Both the position numbers and the translations under genes were made by a program. From contig NZ_BBZJ01000035.1 of assembly GCF_001417775.1 (NCBI RefSeq), forward strand, positions 32,990 through 96,989: 64,000 nt of DNA, written 5' to 3'. Source of the DNA: Streptomyces sp. TP-A0356. Lineage in GTDB: Bacteria; Actinomycetota; Actinomycetes; Streptomycetales; Streptomycetaceae. Positions within the stretch are counted from its first letter, which is position 1; each line of letters begins with the position of its first letter. Shown one piece after another: positions 24,609 to 33,965 of the stretch. Below the pieces are notes generated by a model. The model had not been told where the DNA came from. It did no database searches and saw only the letters and a list, made by a program, of their open reading frames with translations.

Positions 24609-26129
24609 TCAGGCGAGGTCGATCCAGGTCGTCTTGAGCGCGGTGTAGGCGTCCAGCGCGTGCAGGGACTTGTCGCGGCCCGCGCCGGTGGCCTTGAAGC
24701 CGCCGAACGGGGTGATGACATCGCTGGCGTCGAAGGTGTTGATCCAGACGGTGCCGGCCCGCAGCCGCTTCGCGGTGCGGTGGGCGACGGTGACGTCCCG
24801 CGTCCACACGGAGGCGACGAGCCCGAAGTCGCTCTGGTTCGCGAGCCGTACGCCCTCGTCCACGTCTCCCTCGTACGACACCACCGCGAGCACCGGGCCG
24901 AAGATCTCCTCCTGCCCGACCACCGAGGTGTTGTCGACCCCGTCGAGCACGGTCGGCTCGAGGTAGCTACCGCCCGTCTCGGTGAGCGTGCGGTTGCCGC
25001 CCAGCAGGACGGTCGCTCCGTCCCGTGTACCGCGCTCGATGTAGCCCAGGATCCCGGCCAGTTGGGTCTCGTCGACGATCGGGCCCATCACGGTGGCCGG
25101 GTCGAGCGGGTCGCCGACGCGGAAGGTCCCGGTGGTGATCCGGCGCACCGCGTCCAGCAGCCGGTCCTTGACGGACGCGTGCACGACGACCCGCGCCCCG
25201 GCGTTGCAGGTCTGCCCCGCGTTGTAGAAGATGCCCCAGGCCACGGCCGAGGCGGCGGCCTCGATGTCGGCGTCGGCCAGCACCAGTTGCGGTGACTTGC
25301 CGCCGGCCTCGACGGCGACCTGCTTGCCGTTGGACTCGCCCGCGTACACCTGGAACAGCCGGGCCACCTCCGCCGAGCCGGTGAAGGCGATCTTGTCGAC
25401 GTCCGGGTGCCGGCCGAGCGCCTGCCCGGCGACCTCGCCCCGGCCGGGGACCACGTTCAGCACCCCGTCCGGCAGTCCCGCCTCGGTGGCGAGCGCGGCC
25501 AGCCGCAGTGTGGCGAGCGAGGTCTGCTCGGCGGGCTTGACGACAACGCTGTTGCCGGTGGCCAGGGCCGGGCCCAGCTTCCAACTGGCGATCAGCAGCG
25601 CGTAGTTCCACGGCACGACCACGCCCACCACGCCCAGCGGCTCGCGGGTGATGAACGCGAGCGCGTCACCGGGCGTCGGCGCGACCTCGTCGTAGGTCTT
25701 GTCGAGGGTCTCCGCGTACCAGGCGATGGTCTCCGCCGCCTTGGCCACGTCCACCCGCAGCGACTCGGTGACGGGCTTGCCCATCTCCAGGGTGTCGAGC
25801 AGGGCCAGCTCCTCGGCGTTTGCGCGGATCAGCTCGGCCCAGCGCAGCAGGATCCGCTTGCGCTCCTTGGGCGGAAGGTCTCGCCAGCGGCCGTCCTCGA
25901 AGGCGGTGCGGGCCGACCGTACCGCCCGGTCGACGTCCTCGGGGGAGGCCGCCTGCACCTCGCACAGGACCGAGCCGTCGCGCGGCGAGGTGCTGGGGAA
26001 GCTGTCGCCCGAGGTGGCGTCGGTGAAGGACCCGTCGATGAACGGGCGGGGCTCGAAGGCGAGCTTGTCGGCCGTGGCCAGCCACTCGTCGTAGGACCGC
26101 GTGAGCAGTTCCTCGATGGTGTACGTCAC
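24609..26129 (-). CDS. aldehyde dehydrogenase 1
   Basis: A 506-residue NAD(P)-dependent enzyme. Catalytic Glu is in VEAGGKSPQ and catalytic Cys in NAGQTCNAGAR; the Asn of VVPWNYALL and the FTGSAEVARL cofactor loop are present. It is closest in style to the gamma-aminobutyraldehyde/betaine aldehyde group (PuuC-like). Its GTG start overlaps the stop of the dehydratase gene by four bases, indicating translational coupling. Confidence 0.9.
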   Translation of the reverse strand: MTYTIEELLTRSYDEWLATADKLAFEPRPFIDGSFTDATSGDSFPSTSPRDGSVLCEVQAASPEDVDRAVRSARTAFEDGRWRDLPPKERKRILLRWAELIRANAEELALLDTLEMGKPVTESLRVDVAKAAETIAWYAETLDKTYDEVAPTPGDALAFITREPLGVVGVVVPWNYALLIASWKLGPALATGNSVVVKPAEQTSLATLRLAALATEAGLPDGVLNVVPGRGEVAGQALGRHPDVDKIAFTGSAEVARLFQVYAGESNGKQVAVEAGGKSPQLVLADADIEAAASAVAWGIFYNAGQTCNAGARVVVHASVKDRLLDAVRRITTGTFRVGDPLDPATVMGPIVDETQLAGILGYIERGTRDGATVLLGGNRTLTETGGSYLEPTVLDGVDNTSVVGQEEIFGPVLAVVSYEGDVDEGVRLANQSDFGLVASVWTRDVTVAHRTAKRLRAGTVWINTFDASDVITPFGGFKATGAGRDKSLHALDAYTALKTTWIDLA

Positions 26130-27238
26130 TTGATCCTCCAGCGGTCGATCGCGTCCTCGTCCAGCTCGACACCGAGACCAGGCCTGTCAGGCACCTCGAC
26201 GAAGCCCTCGGCGGTGACCCGGACCGGTTCGGCGAGCATGAAGTCGCGGCGCTCGGGGGTCCAGCCGGGCGGGTCGTAGGGGAACTCGAAGAAGGGGCCG
26301 CCGCCGACGCCGGCCGCGACGTGCAGGTTGGCGAGCACCCCGATGCCGTTGGTCCAGCTGTGCGGGGTGAACTGGCGGTGCTTGAGGTGGGCCAGTTCGG
26401 CCAGGACGCGGGCGCGGTGCATGCCGATCGCGAGGACCACGTCCATCTGGTAGATGTCGAGCGCGTCCTCTTCGAGATAGCGCAGCAGCTCGGTGGGGGA
26501 GTGGTGCATCTCGCCGGCTGCGATGCGCACCCCGGGGTTGTCGGCGCGCAGCCGCTTGAAGCCTTCCAGGTCGGCGTACGGCAGCGGCTCCTCGACCCAG
26601 AAGACGTCCAGCTCCGCGAGGCGGGCGACGATCCTGCGGGTCTTGACGAGGTCGGAGGCGTGTGCCGTGTCGCCGGCCATCCGCCAGGACTGGTTGAGGT
26701 CGACCATGATCTCGAAGTCGGCGCCGAGTTCCTCGCGCACGGCGCGGACCACCGCGACGCCCTCGTCGACCCGGTCCCGGTCGATGCGGATCTTCATCGC
26801 CCGGAAGCCGGCCTCCCGCACCTTCAGCGCGGTCGCGACCCGCTCCTCGGGCGACTTCAGCTCGCCGGAGGAGGCGTACGCGGGCAACTGCTTCGCCGCG
26901 TTGCCGAACAGCTCCGCCACCGGGCGGCCGTGCACCTTTCCGATGACATCCCACAGGGCGGCCTCCAGCGGCCAGTAGAACGAGCCGTGGAAGTTGGCGG
27001 TCTCGATCGCCTTGACGTGCCGGGTGATGTCGAGCGGGTCTTCGCCGACGAACAGGTGCTTGTAGTTCTCGAAGCCGTCCATGAGGTCGCCGGAGCCGAT
27101 ACCGGTGATCCCCTCGTCCGTGTGCACCCGCACGATCGTGGCGTCGAAGTGGCGGCGCGGCTCGGGGTCCCAGGCCGCGCGGAACGGCGGGTCCAGCTCC
27201 AGCCGGAGCCGGTCCAGGGTGATGTCGGTGATCTTCAT
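26126..27238 (-). CDS. mandelate racemase/muconate lactonizing enzyme family dehydratase
   Basis: A 370-residue enolase-superfamily protein. The metal ligands are visible as Asp in MVDLNQSW, Glu in WVEEPL and Glu in AAGEMHHS. The catalytic Lys region is MKIRIDRD (second basic residue Arg), and the His-Asp pair is in YQMDVV and TPHSWTNG. The pattern fits the acid-sugar dehydratase subgroup. Both its ends overlap neighbouring genes by four bases (Fae-like upstream, aldehyde dehydrogenase downstream). Confidence 0.88.
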   Translation of the reverse strand: MKITDITLDRLRLELDPPFRAAWDPEPRRHFDATIVRVHTDEGITGIGSGDLMDGFENYKHLFVGEDPLDITRHVKAIETANFHGSFYWPLEAALWDVIGKVHGRPVAELFGNAAKQLPAYASSGELKSPEERVATALKVREAGFRAMKIRIDRDRVDEGVAVVRAVREELGADFEIMVDLNQSWRMAGDTAHASDLVKTRRIVARLAELDVFWVEEPLPYADLEGFKRLRADNPGVRIAAGEMHHSPTELLRYLEEDALDIYQMDVVLAIGMHRARVLAELAHLKHRQFTPHSWTNGIGVLANLHVAAGVGGGPFFEFPYDPPGWTPERRDFMLAEPVRVTAEGFVEVPDRPGLGVELDEDAIDRWRIK

Positions 27239-27810
27239 CGGGCGGCCGCCTCGGGCGCGGACGCGGCGAGGACCTCGGATGACGGCGCGTAGAACGGGTT
27301 CGCCGCGCCCTCCTCGGCGGCAGCCAGGGCGTCGGAGACGGAGGGCGAGCCCGTCACGGCGGCTCGGATCGCGCCGTGCGCGGCGGCCCGCTGGTTGCGG
27401 AAGGAGGCGTCGAGGTCGTCGACCGCCGGGTTCACCCATACCGCGGCGATGACGAGCAGCTCGTCGGCCTCCTCGGCCGGCAGCAGACCCTCCGCGACGG
27501 CGTCCAGGACCCCCTGCGCCAGACCGGCCTGCGCGCTGCCCCAGGTGGCGCGCTCGTGGCGCTCACCGTCGGCGGCGGCCTTGTTCACGAACAGGGTCAG
27601 CGGCTTCACCGGCACCGACGGGCGGACGACGGTCAGGAACGGCACGTGCCCGGCGCTCGGCGTGGCCAGTGCGGTGGCCCATGCCGTCTCGACCGGGCCG
27701 CCCTTGCGACCGATCACGACGTTCGTGTGCGCGGCGTTCGCGCCGTCACCGACGAAGGACTCGCCGATCAGCACGGTCGCGGCAAAGGCCGCGGCAAGGG
27801 GGGAGGGCAT
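27235..27810 (-). CDS. formaldehyde-activating enzyme (Fae) homolog
   Basis: A 191-residue protein, AGGAG six bases before ATG 27810. The pattern LIGESFVGDGANAAHTNVVI with RKGGPVETAW, and later VNKAAADGER, closely follows Fae of methylotrophs, including the conserved His (AAHTNV against VAHIDL). Fae condenses formaldehyde with tetrahydromethanopterin, a cofactor streptomycetes are not known to make, so the role here must differ or involve another aldehyde. First gene of the leftward run, coupled to the dehydratase. Confidence 0.85.
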   Translation of the reverse strand: MPSPLAAAFAATVLIGESFVGDGANAAHTNVVIGRKGGPVETAWATALATPSAGHVPFLTVVRPSVPVKPLTLFVNKAAADGERHERATWGSAQAGLAQGVLDAVAEGLLPAEEADELLVIAAVWVNPAVDDLDASFRNQRAAAHGAIRAAVTGSPSVSDALAAAEEGAANPFYAPSSEVLAASAPEAAAR

Positions 27811-27857
27811 CGGAACTCCTGGACCTTCGGAAGCGGGTTCGGGCGGGGTGGCGAAAG

Positions 27858-27914
27858 GATGAACCGCACCATCAATGACTGACGGGGCGAACCTCGCAAT
27901 CAGTGCAGTTCATC
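27858..27914. promoter_or_regulatory. candidate IclR operator
   Basis: GATGAACCGCAC (27858-27869) and GTGCAGTTCATC (27903-27914) are inverted copies matching at 11 of 12 positions, 33 bases apart, in the divergent gap between the Fae-like and IclR genes. A shorter inverted pair (ACTGA/TCAGT) lies inside. Confidence 0.5.
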
Positions 27915-28044
27915 CGGCTCGATGCGGCGAATCTAGGTGGGCCACCAGCCCGTCGCAAGGCACGCGAGGGAATCGAAACGCCGGTTGCTCTACTGGCAAC
28001 TCGGGGCCTGACCTGGAGTTCCCTCGTCCCCCAGGACGCCTAGG

Positions 28045-28842
28045 ATGGCGCGCGTGACGGACACCCCCTCGGCGTCGCGCGGGCACGGCCTGCGCCGGGA
28101 CATCGACCTGCTGGAGGCCCTCGCCTCCGACGAGGCGCAGCGGGCCGGCGGCCTCGGCGTCGTACGCCTCGCCCAGTTGGTCGGCCGGGAGAAGACCCAG
28201 ATCTCGCGCGCGCTGAAGGTCCTGGCCGCCGAGGGGATCGTCGAGCGCGACCCCGACACACTGGAGTACCGCCTGGGCTGGCGGCTGTTCTCCCTCGTGG
28301 CACGCACCTCGGAGAGCCGCCTGGTGCGGGTGGCCGAGCCGGTCATGCACGCACTGTCGGCGGACCTGGAGGAGACGAGCCACCTGTGTGTCCTGAGCGA
28401 CCGCAAGGTGCTGACCCTGCTGTCGGTCTCCGGGCACTCCTTCCGCGTGCACGGCTGGGAGGGGCGCGGGGTGCCCGCCTGGCAGACCTCGGCGGGCCGG
28501 GTCCTGCTGGCCGACGCCACGCCGGACGAGCTGTACGTCCGCTTCGGCACCGCCGGCGAGATGCCGGTTCCCGACCTGTGGTCGCTGATCCAGGATGCCA
28601 GGCGCCAGGGCTACGCACGCGTGAGCGAGGAGTTCGAGGCCGGACTGGTCGGTGTCTCCGCACCGGTGCGCGACTTCCGGGGGCGGGTGGTCGCCGCCCT
28701 CAACGTCTCCGCGCCCAAGTCCCGGCTGGGCGACCGCCTCGACGAGGCGGGGCGCATCACGGCGCGGGCCGCGGCACGGGTGTCCACCATGCTGGGATGG
28801 GAGCCGCGCCGCACGCCGGTGGCCAGGGCCAGGCTGACCTGA
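28045..28842 (+). CDS. IclR-family regulator of the catabolic locus
   Basis: A 265-residue regulator with a winged helix (VVRLAQLVGREKTQISRALK) and an IclR effector domain (VPAWQTSAGRVLLAD, later FEAGLVGVSAPVRD). ATG 28045 or GTG 28054 could be the start. Its place between the Fae-like run and the second aldehyde dehydrogenase makes it the probable sensor of the pathway substrate. Confidence 0.88.
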   Translation: MARVTDTPSASRGHGLRRDIDLLEALASDEAQRAGGLGVVRLAQLVGREKTQISRALKVLAAEGIVERDPDTLEYRLGWRLFSLVARTSESRLVRVAEPVMHALSADLEETSHLCVLSDRKVLTLLSVSGHSFRVHGWEGRGVPAWQTSAGRVLLADATPDELYVRFGTAGEMPVPDLWSLIQDARRQGYARVSEEFEAGLVGVSAPVRDFRGRVVAALNVSAPKSRLGDRLDEAGRITARAAARVSTMLGWEPRRTPVARARLT

Positions 28843-28910
28843 CGTGACCTGGCCGACCTGACCCGACCCCGACCTGGCCGACCTGACCTGGCCGACCTGA
28901 CCCTGACCTG
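28835..28910. repeat. direct repeats of a GACCTGGCCGAC unit
   Basis: Three close copies of a 17-base unit containing GACCTGGCCGACCTGAC start at the 3' end of the IclR gene and run into the gap. Slippage-type repeat; no function evident. Confidence 0.65.
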
Positions 28911-29085
28911 CACCTCGGCCGAGGCCGCCTGCCCTGAGGCCGGGCACGGGCAGCCGGCCGATGCCGCCTGTCCTGCGGCGGGCCTCGCTTGATCGGTGAG
29001 TTGCCCTGACAGCAACCCCCATTGCGATCCGGCGGAGTGGCCTTGTCCGCCGTATGACGCGCTCGTAAATTCACCGCGCATCGGA

Positions 29086-29099
29086 CGGACGGCCGTCCG
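29086..29099. promoter_or_regulatory. 14-bp perfect palindrome before aldehyde dehydrogenase 2
   Basis: CGGACGGCCGTCCG is self-complementary and lies 21 bp upstream of the start codon. It could be an operator or simply GC-rich symmetry. Confidence 0.35.
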
Positions 29100-29120
29100 G
29101 AACGGAGAAGAGAGCAGCTC

Positions 29121-30599
29121 ATGAACCTCGTCGGCATCGACACTCTGGCCAAGGCCCCGCTCGGCGACGGCGATCTGCTCCTCGGCGGCCACTGGGTCCC
29201 GGCCGCCGACGGACGGACCTACCCCGTGTACGACCCGGCCACCGGCGACCTGCTTCGCGAGGTCTCGGCGGCGGGACCCGACGATGCTCGGGCGGCGACG
29301 GAGGCGGCCGTCGCGGTCGCGGCCGACTGGCGGGCCACCCCGCCCCGGCGCCGCTCGGAGATCCTGCACGACGCCTTCGCACTGATGCGGGAGCACACCG
29401 ATCTCCTCGCCCGGATCATCGTGCAGGAGAACGGCAAGGCGCTCCGAGACGCGGCGGCCGAGGTGGGCTACGCGGCGGAGTTCTTCCGCTGGTTCGCCGA
29501 GGAGGCCGTCCGCATCGGCTCCTCCTTCGCTGACGCCCCCGGTGGCGGTTTCCGGCACGTGGTGCGCAGGCACCCGGTCGGCGTCACCGCGTTCGTCACG
29601 CCATGGAACTTCCCCGCCGCCATGGCCGCCCGCAAGATCGCCCCCGCGCTGGCGGCCGGCTGTCCGGTCCTGCTCAAGCCCGCGCCGGAGACCCCGCTGA
29701 CCGCCCTCGCCGTGGCCGCGCTCCTCTCCGCGGCCGGGTTGCCCGACGGGCTGGTCAACGTCCTGCCCACGGACCGCGCCCCGGAGGTCGTTTCGGCCTG
29801 GCTCGGCGATGAGCGCGTGCGCAAGTTCTCCTTCACCGGTTCCACCGCCACCGGAAAGCTCCTCCTGGAGCAGGCCGCGGCCAACGTCGTCAACGTGACC
29901 ATGGAGCTGGGCGGCAACGCCCCGTTCATCGTCTGCGCGGACGCCGATGTCGACGCCGCCGTGCGGGGCGCGATGGACGCCAAGATGCGCGGCGGCGGCG
30001 AGGTCTGCATCGCCGCCAACCGGTTCTACGTCCATGCCGACGTCGCCGCCGAGTTCACCGAGAAGTTCGGCGCGGCCATGGCCGCCGTCCGCACCGGGCC
30101 CGGCCTGGAGGACGGCGTCACCCTCGGCCCGATGATCAACGCCGCGGCGGTCGACAAGATCCGCTCCCTGGTGGACGACGCCGTGGCCCGTGGGGCCCGG
30201 ATCGCCGTGCGGGGCACGGTCCCGGCCGGCCCCGGCCACTTCTACCCGGCGACGGTCCTCACCGATGTCCCCGACGAGGCCCGCATCCTCCACGAGGAGG
30301 TCTTCGGCCCCGTCGCACCGCTGACCACCTTCACCGACGAGGACGATGTGCTCACCCGCGCCAACGCCACCGTCCACGGATTGGCGTCGTACGTCTACTC
30401 CCGCGACGTCGCCCGGGCGCTGCGCCTCGCCGAACGCCTGGAGGTCGGCATGGTCGGCCTCAACCGCGGCCTGCTGTCCGACCCGGCGGCCCCGTTCGGC
30501 GGCGTCAAGCAGTCCGGCCTCGGCCGGGAAGGCGGCCGCGAGGGTATCGAGGCGTTCCTGGAGACGCAGTACGTCGCCCTCGACTGGCCCACCGGCTGA
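29121..30599 (+). CDS. aldehyde dehydrogenase 2 (succinate-semialdehyde dehydrogenase-like)
   Basis: A 492-residue enzyme with catalytic Glu in MELGGNAPF and catalytic Cys in GGGEVCIAANRFYVH, the SSADH-like arrangement, and FTGSTATGK for cofactor binding. An A/G-rich ribosome binding site precedes ATG 29121. It is transcribed towards the MFS gene 98 bp downstream. It is distinct from aldehyde dehydrogenase 1 (different subfamily), so the pathway may have two semialdehyde steps. Confidence 0.9.
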   Translation: MNLVGIDTLAKAPLGDGDLLLGGHWVPAADGRTYPVYDPATGDLLREVSAAGPDDARAATEAAVAVAADWRATPPRRRSEILHDAFALMREHTDLLARIIVQENGKALRDAAAEVGYAAEFFRWFAEEAVRIGSSFADAPGGGFRHVVRRHPVGVTAFVTPWNFPAAMAARKIAPALAAGCPVLLKPAPETPLTALAVAALLSAAGLPDGLVNVLPTDRAPEVVSAWLGDERVRKFSFTGSTATGKLLLEQAAANVVNVTMELGGNAPFIVCADADVDAAVRGAMDAKMRGGGEVCIAANRFYVHADVAAEFTEKFGAAMAAVRTGPGLEDGVTLGPMINAAAVDKIRSLVDDAVARGARIAVRGTVPAGPGHFYPATVLTDVPDEARILHEEVFGPVAPLTTFTDEDDVLTRANATVHGLASYVYSRDVARALRLAERLEVGMVGLNRGLLSDPAAPFGGVKQSGLGREGGREGIEAFLETQYVALDWPTG

Positions 30600-30697
30600 C
30601 CCCGATCCTCTCCACCGCTCCGACTGTTCCGCAGCACCTTCCCGCTCTGCTCCACAGCCGTCCCCACCGGCCGGGCACCGAACGACAAGGACCGCAC

Positions 30698-32056
30698 ATG
30701 GCAACGACGCCAGCGACCGCCCACCAGCCGCCGCAACTCCCCGACTTCACCCGCGAACGCCGCCGCCTGCACACCAAGCTGAAGCTCGCCACCCAGATCG
30801 GCGAGGGCATCGACGGCTACATCATCGGCGGCATCGGCATGGCGATGGCCGCTCTCACCGCCGACCTCCACCTCTCCACATCGATGGAGGGCCTGGTCGG
30901 CGCCTCGCCGCTGATCGGCATCTTCCTCGGCGGCCCGCTCTTCGGCCGGCTCGCAGACCGCTTCGGGCGCCGCCCGGTGTTCCTCGCGGACATGCTGATC
31001 TTCCTCGTCGGCTCGGTGCTTCAGTTGTTCGTCACCGACGGGCTGCAGCTGTTCCTCATCCGGCTGCTGATGGGTGTGGCGATCGGTGGCGAGTACGCCA
31101 TCGGCGCCCCGCTGCTGTCGGAGTACGCCCCCAAGGAGGGCCGCGGCCGGCTGCTGGCCAGCCTGGAGATCAGCTGGTACGTCGGCTACGCGCTGGCCAC
31201 GGTCGTGGGCGCCCTGTTCGCCGGCGTCGACGGTGGCTGGCGCTGGTCCCTGGCCAGCAGCGCCGTCATCGCCGTGGTGTGCGTGGCCCTGCGCGGCGGC
31301 ATCCCGGAGTCGGCCCGCTGGCTGCTGAGCAAGGGGCGCCGGGAGGAGGCCGAGCAACTGATCGAGAAGTACGGCATCCAGATCGACGTCACCGCCGAGC
31401 TCGACGACAACACCGGTTCCCAACGCGTCGGCTTCGGGGCCCTGTTCAGCCGCCGCCATATCCGCAGCACGGTGTTCGCCAGCGTGTTCTGGGCGGCTCT
31501 GGTCCTGCCGTACTTCGCCATCGGCACCTTCTGGACCCAGGTCTTCGACGCCCTGCACATGGGTGACAACGCCGTCGGGGCGCTTCTTGTCTACTCCTTC
31601 ACCGCCGTCGCCGGTGTGACGGCCGGCTGCCTGGTCGTGGACCGCATCGGCCGCCGCAAGCTGCTGATCCCGCCGTTCTGGATCACCGGCGGCTGCCTGG
31701 CGCTGGTCGCCGTGTGGCCGTACTCCACCCCGGTCATCGTCGGCGGCTTCCTGTTCTTCATCTTCCTCAACGCCGCCTCCAGCGCGCTGACCGCGGTCTA
31801 CCCGCTGGAGGTGTTCCCGACCTCCCTGCGTGCCACCGGCGTTGGCTTCGCCACCGCCATGAGCCGGGTCGGCGCGGCCGTCGGCACCTTCCTGCTGCCG
31901 ATGGGCCTGGACCGCTTCGGCGTGCGGTTCGTCCTCCTCGTCGGTGCCGGCGTTCTCGCCGTCGGCGGGCTGGTGTCGCAGTTCCTGGCCCCGGAGACCA
32001 CGGACCTCGACCTGGCCCGGGCGGCACGCGTCGCCCGGGACAAGACGTCGGCCTGA
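30698..32056 (+). CDS. MFS transporter, sugar/acid porter type
   Basis: A 452-residue, 12-helix transporter. The loop 2-3 motif GRLADRFGRRPVF and the repeat in the second half (VDRIGRRKLL) are typical of the sugar-porter and aromatic-acid/organic-acid symporters. PESARWLLSKGR marks the central loop. Probable importer for the substrate of this catabolic locus. Confidence 0.88.
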   Translation: MATTPATAHQPPQLPDFTRERRRLHTKLKLATQIGEGIDGYIIGGIGMAMAALTADLHLSTSMEGLVGASPLIGIFLGGPLFGRLADRFGRRPVFLADMLIFLVGSVLQLFVTDGLQLFLIRLLMGVAIGGEYAIGAPLLSEYAPKEGRGRLLASLEISWYVGYALATVVGALFAGVDGGWRWSLASSAVIAVVCVALRGGIPESARWLLSKGRREEAEQLIEKYGIQIDVTAELDDNTGSQRVGFGALFSRRHIRSTVFASVFWAALVLPYFAIGTFWTQVFDALHMGDNAVGALLVYSFTAVAGVTAGCLVVDRIGRRKLLIPPFWITGGCLALVAVWPYSTPVIVGGFLFFIFLNAASSALTAVYPLEVFPTSLRATGVGFATAMSRVGAAVGTFLLPMGLDRFGVRFVLLVGAGVLAVGGLVSQFLAPETTDLDLARAARVARDKTSA

Positions 32057-32282
32057 ACCACTGCCCGAGCCATGGGCCGCGGGCCCGCGACGTCGTGGCC
32101 GCCCTCCTCGCCGACCAACCGGGCGGTCAGTCGTCGTGGGCCCTGCCGTGGGACACCGGGACCTGGATCGGTGAGGACCTGGGCCTGCGGCCGCGGCCGC
32201 GCGAGCTGGCCGAACGGTTCGTCCGCCGGCGGCTGAGCATCGACCGCAGCGTCAACCAGGCCGTCATAGACATCCTGGCCTC
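32057..32282. other. decayed sequence, protein-like frame without a start
   Basis: The plus frame contains RDVVAALLADQPGG and GTWIGEDLGLRPRPRELAER, which look once-coding, but there is no start and no family I can name. Confidence 0.3.
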
Positions 32283-32480
32283 AACCGGTTCTCCGGCTCC
32301 CTGGCCCGATCCCCGTGTCGCCGCCGAAAGCTCGCCCGCTTGGACCGGATGGTGCTAGAACGCTACCTCGCCGACCTGGCCCTCGACCTACGCGCGCCCC
32401 ATTCCCGCGGCCGGGACATCGGCTCGCTGAACGCCTTCATCCCAGCCGTGCGCCGCCACGGCTGGGATCACAGCCTTCCG
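32283..32480 (+). pseudogene. fragment resembling a tyrosine integrase N-terminal region
   Basis: LDRMVLERYLADLALDLRAP, then GRDIGSLNAFIPAVRRHGWD, resembles the SAM-like core-binding part of streptomycete site-specific integrases. No catalytic domain follows; the frame ends shortly after SLPA. Confidence 0.35.
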
Positions 32481-32587
32481 GCAGTTCCCCACCGCCGACG
32501 TCAACTTCCCTGCCCACTCGTTCGAGCTGATCGTGCCGAGGAATAGACAGGTGCTCCGTGCGGCCCCGCGCATCCGAGGTCCGAGGA

Positions 32588-33580
32588 CTACACCAACGGC
32601 AGGAGCGCCAGCGCCTCTCTCACGTTGTGCTCGGCGATCCCCTGCATGAACGCCCGGTCGGGGAAGTCACCGTCAAGGAGACGAAGTGGGCCGGCTACCA
32701 GCGACAGACGCATCGCGAGCATATAGAGGTCGAGCCGCTGCGGATCGAGACCGGGCCGGGCCAGTGCGGTGTACCGCTCGCCGAAGCGGAGCTGGAGGAA
32801 GACGTGCTCCCACTCGACGTCGAAGTACATCAGGCCCTCGATGTCGATCAGGACGGGGTGACCGTCGGCGTCGACCAAGACGTGATCGGGGCCGAGTTCT
32901 CCGTGGATCAGTCCGTACTCCGTGCGAGGGCTCACTCGATCGGCCAGTTCCTGCAGACGGTCACGCAACACAGCGCCGGCTGTCGCGATCCTGCCCTCGC
33001 GCCCCGCCGCCTCCTCAAGGTCCCGCAGGGCACGGCCGAGGACCCGTCGCTCGCACGAGACCTCGGATGCGGAGCCGCCCCGCTCCAGCAGGTCCACTCT
33101 GCCGTAATGCTGGGCCTGCTGCCGATGCATCACCTCAAGCATCTTGGCGAGGTCGCCCAGGGCTCCCGAGGCGCGCGTGGGATCGGTTTCGAAGAGTGCT
33201 TCGAGCGTGCCGCCGGAGACGTCCTCGACCACGGCGACGTCCGACGGATAGCGGTGTCGGCTGTCATCCGCCGAAAGTACTCGTGGAACCCGTGCCCCGA
33301 GGCTGTCCAAGCTCCGCTGCGCGGCCAGGAACGGGACCAGCCCGGAGGCGGGCGTGAACGGGTCAGCCGGGTCGGCCTCTCGCGCGTCTGGCCAGAAGTT
33401 CTCGGCTTCGGCCCAACTGTAGACGATCACACTCGCTGTGAGGGCTCCGTCAAGGCGGACCCGGTACACCCCTTTCTTGCTCCCCCCGCGCAACCGGTCC
33501 ACCGCGACAACGTGGCATTCCGCTCCCAGTGCGTCACGCACGAGCCCCGACAGGTCTTCGATGTCCGCGAGTTGCCGCAT
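32588..33580 (-). CDS. aminoglycoside phosphotransferase (APH) family kinase
   Basis: A 330-residue kinase-fold protein. The catalytic loop LIHGELGPDHVLVDADG and the metal-binding LIDIEGLMYFDVEWE are present, as is the N-terminal nucleotide loop RLRGGSKKGVYRVRL. Family members phosphorylate small molecules, including antibiotics and cell metabolites; the substrate is unknown. It stands alone between two graveyards. Confidence 0.82.
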   Translation of the reverse strand: MRQLADIEDLSGLVRDALGAECHVVAVDRLRGGSKKGVYRVRLDGALTASVIVYSWAEAENFWPDAREADPADPFTPASGLVPFLAAQRSLDSLGARVPRVLSADDSRHRYPSDVAVVEDVSGGTLEALFETDPTRASGALGDLAKMLEVMHRQQAQHYGRVDLLERGGSASEVSCERRVLGRALRDLEEAAGREGRIATAGAVLRDRLQELADRVSPRTEYGLIHGELGPDHVLVDADGHPVLIDIEGLMYFDVEWEHVFLQLRFGERYTALARPGLDPQRLDLYMLAMRLSLVAGPLRLLDGDFPDRAFMQGIAEHNVREALALLPLV

Positions 33581-33639
33581 CCGCAGAACCTACTGAAGAC
33601 GCCGCCGCGCGTGCCACTGGGTACCTCCTCAGCAGTCCC

Positions 33640-33965
33640 CCGAGTCGTCGCCGACTTGCACAGCCGCGTCAGGCCCGACGCCATGTCGTGCCCCACGGCG
33701 TCGAAGACCGAGCGTGCAGCGTCGTCTCGGTCAGCGAGTGGTCGAATGCGTCGCCGCCGATCTCGTACGCGGGCTCCAGCACCGCAGTCGACGCGACGGC
33801 CCGTTGCCGACGGTTCAGGGCGGCAGGAAGGCACGCGGCATCTCCGCGGGCAGCTGCATCCGTTTCGTTCGGGTACGTCGGACGAAGTAGTCCATGTGGG
33901 TCCGCTTGGACGTGATCATCATGGCCAGCAGTGCGGCCAGCGCCCGGCCGCCGCGCAGCGAGGCA
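33640..33965 (-). pseudogene. SpoIIE/RsbU-type phosphatase, frameshifted fragment
   Basis: Three frames are needed to read RTKRMQLPAEMPRAFLPP, then AVLEPAYEIGGDAFDHSLTE, then SVFDAVGHDMASGLT, the first third of a PP2C (SpoIIE) domain. The rest is gone. It lies head-to-head with an intact sensor phosphatase of the same class. Confidence 0.65.

Noticed and set aside
22135..24648. 837-residue open frame on the plus strand
   Set aside because: It is antisense to the two dehydrogenase genes; composition is Arg/Gly/Ala-rich with no family pattern.
28611..30704. 697-residue minus-strand frame
   Set aside because: A shadow of aldehyde dehydrogenase 2 and part of the IclR gene; no recognisable domain.
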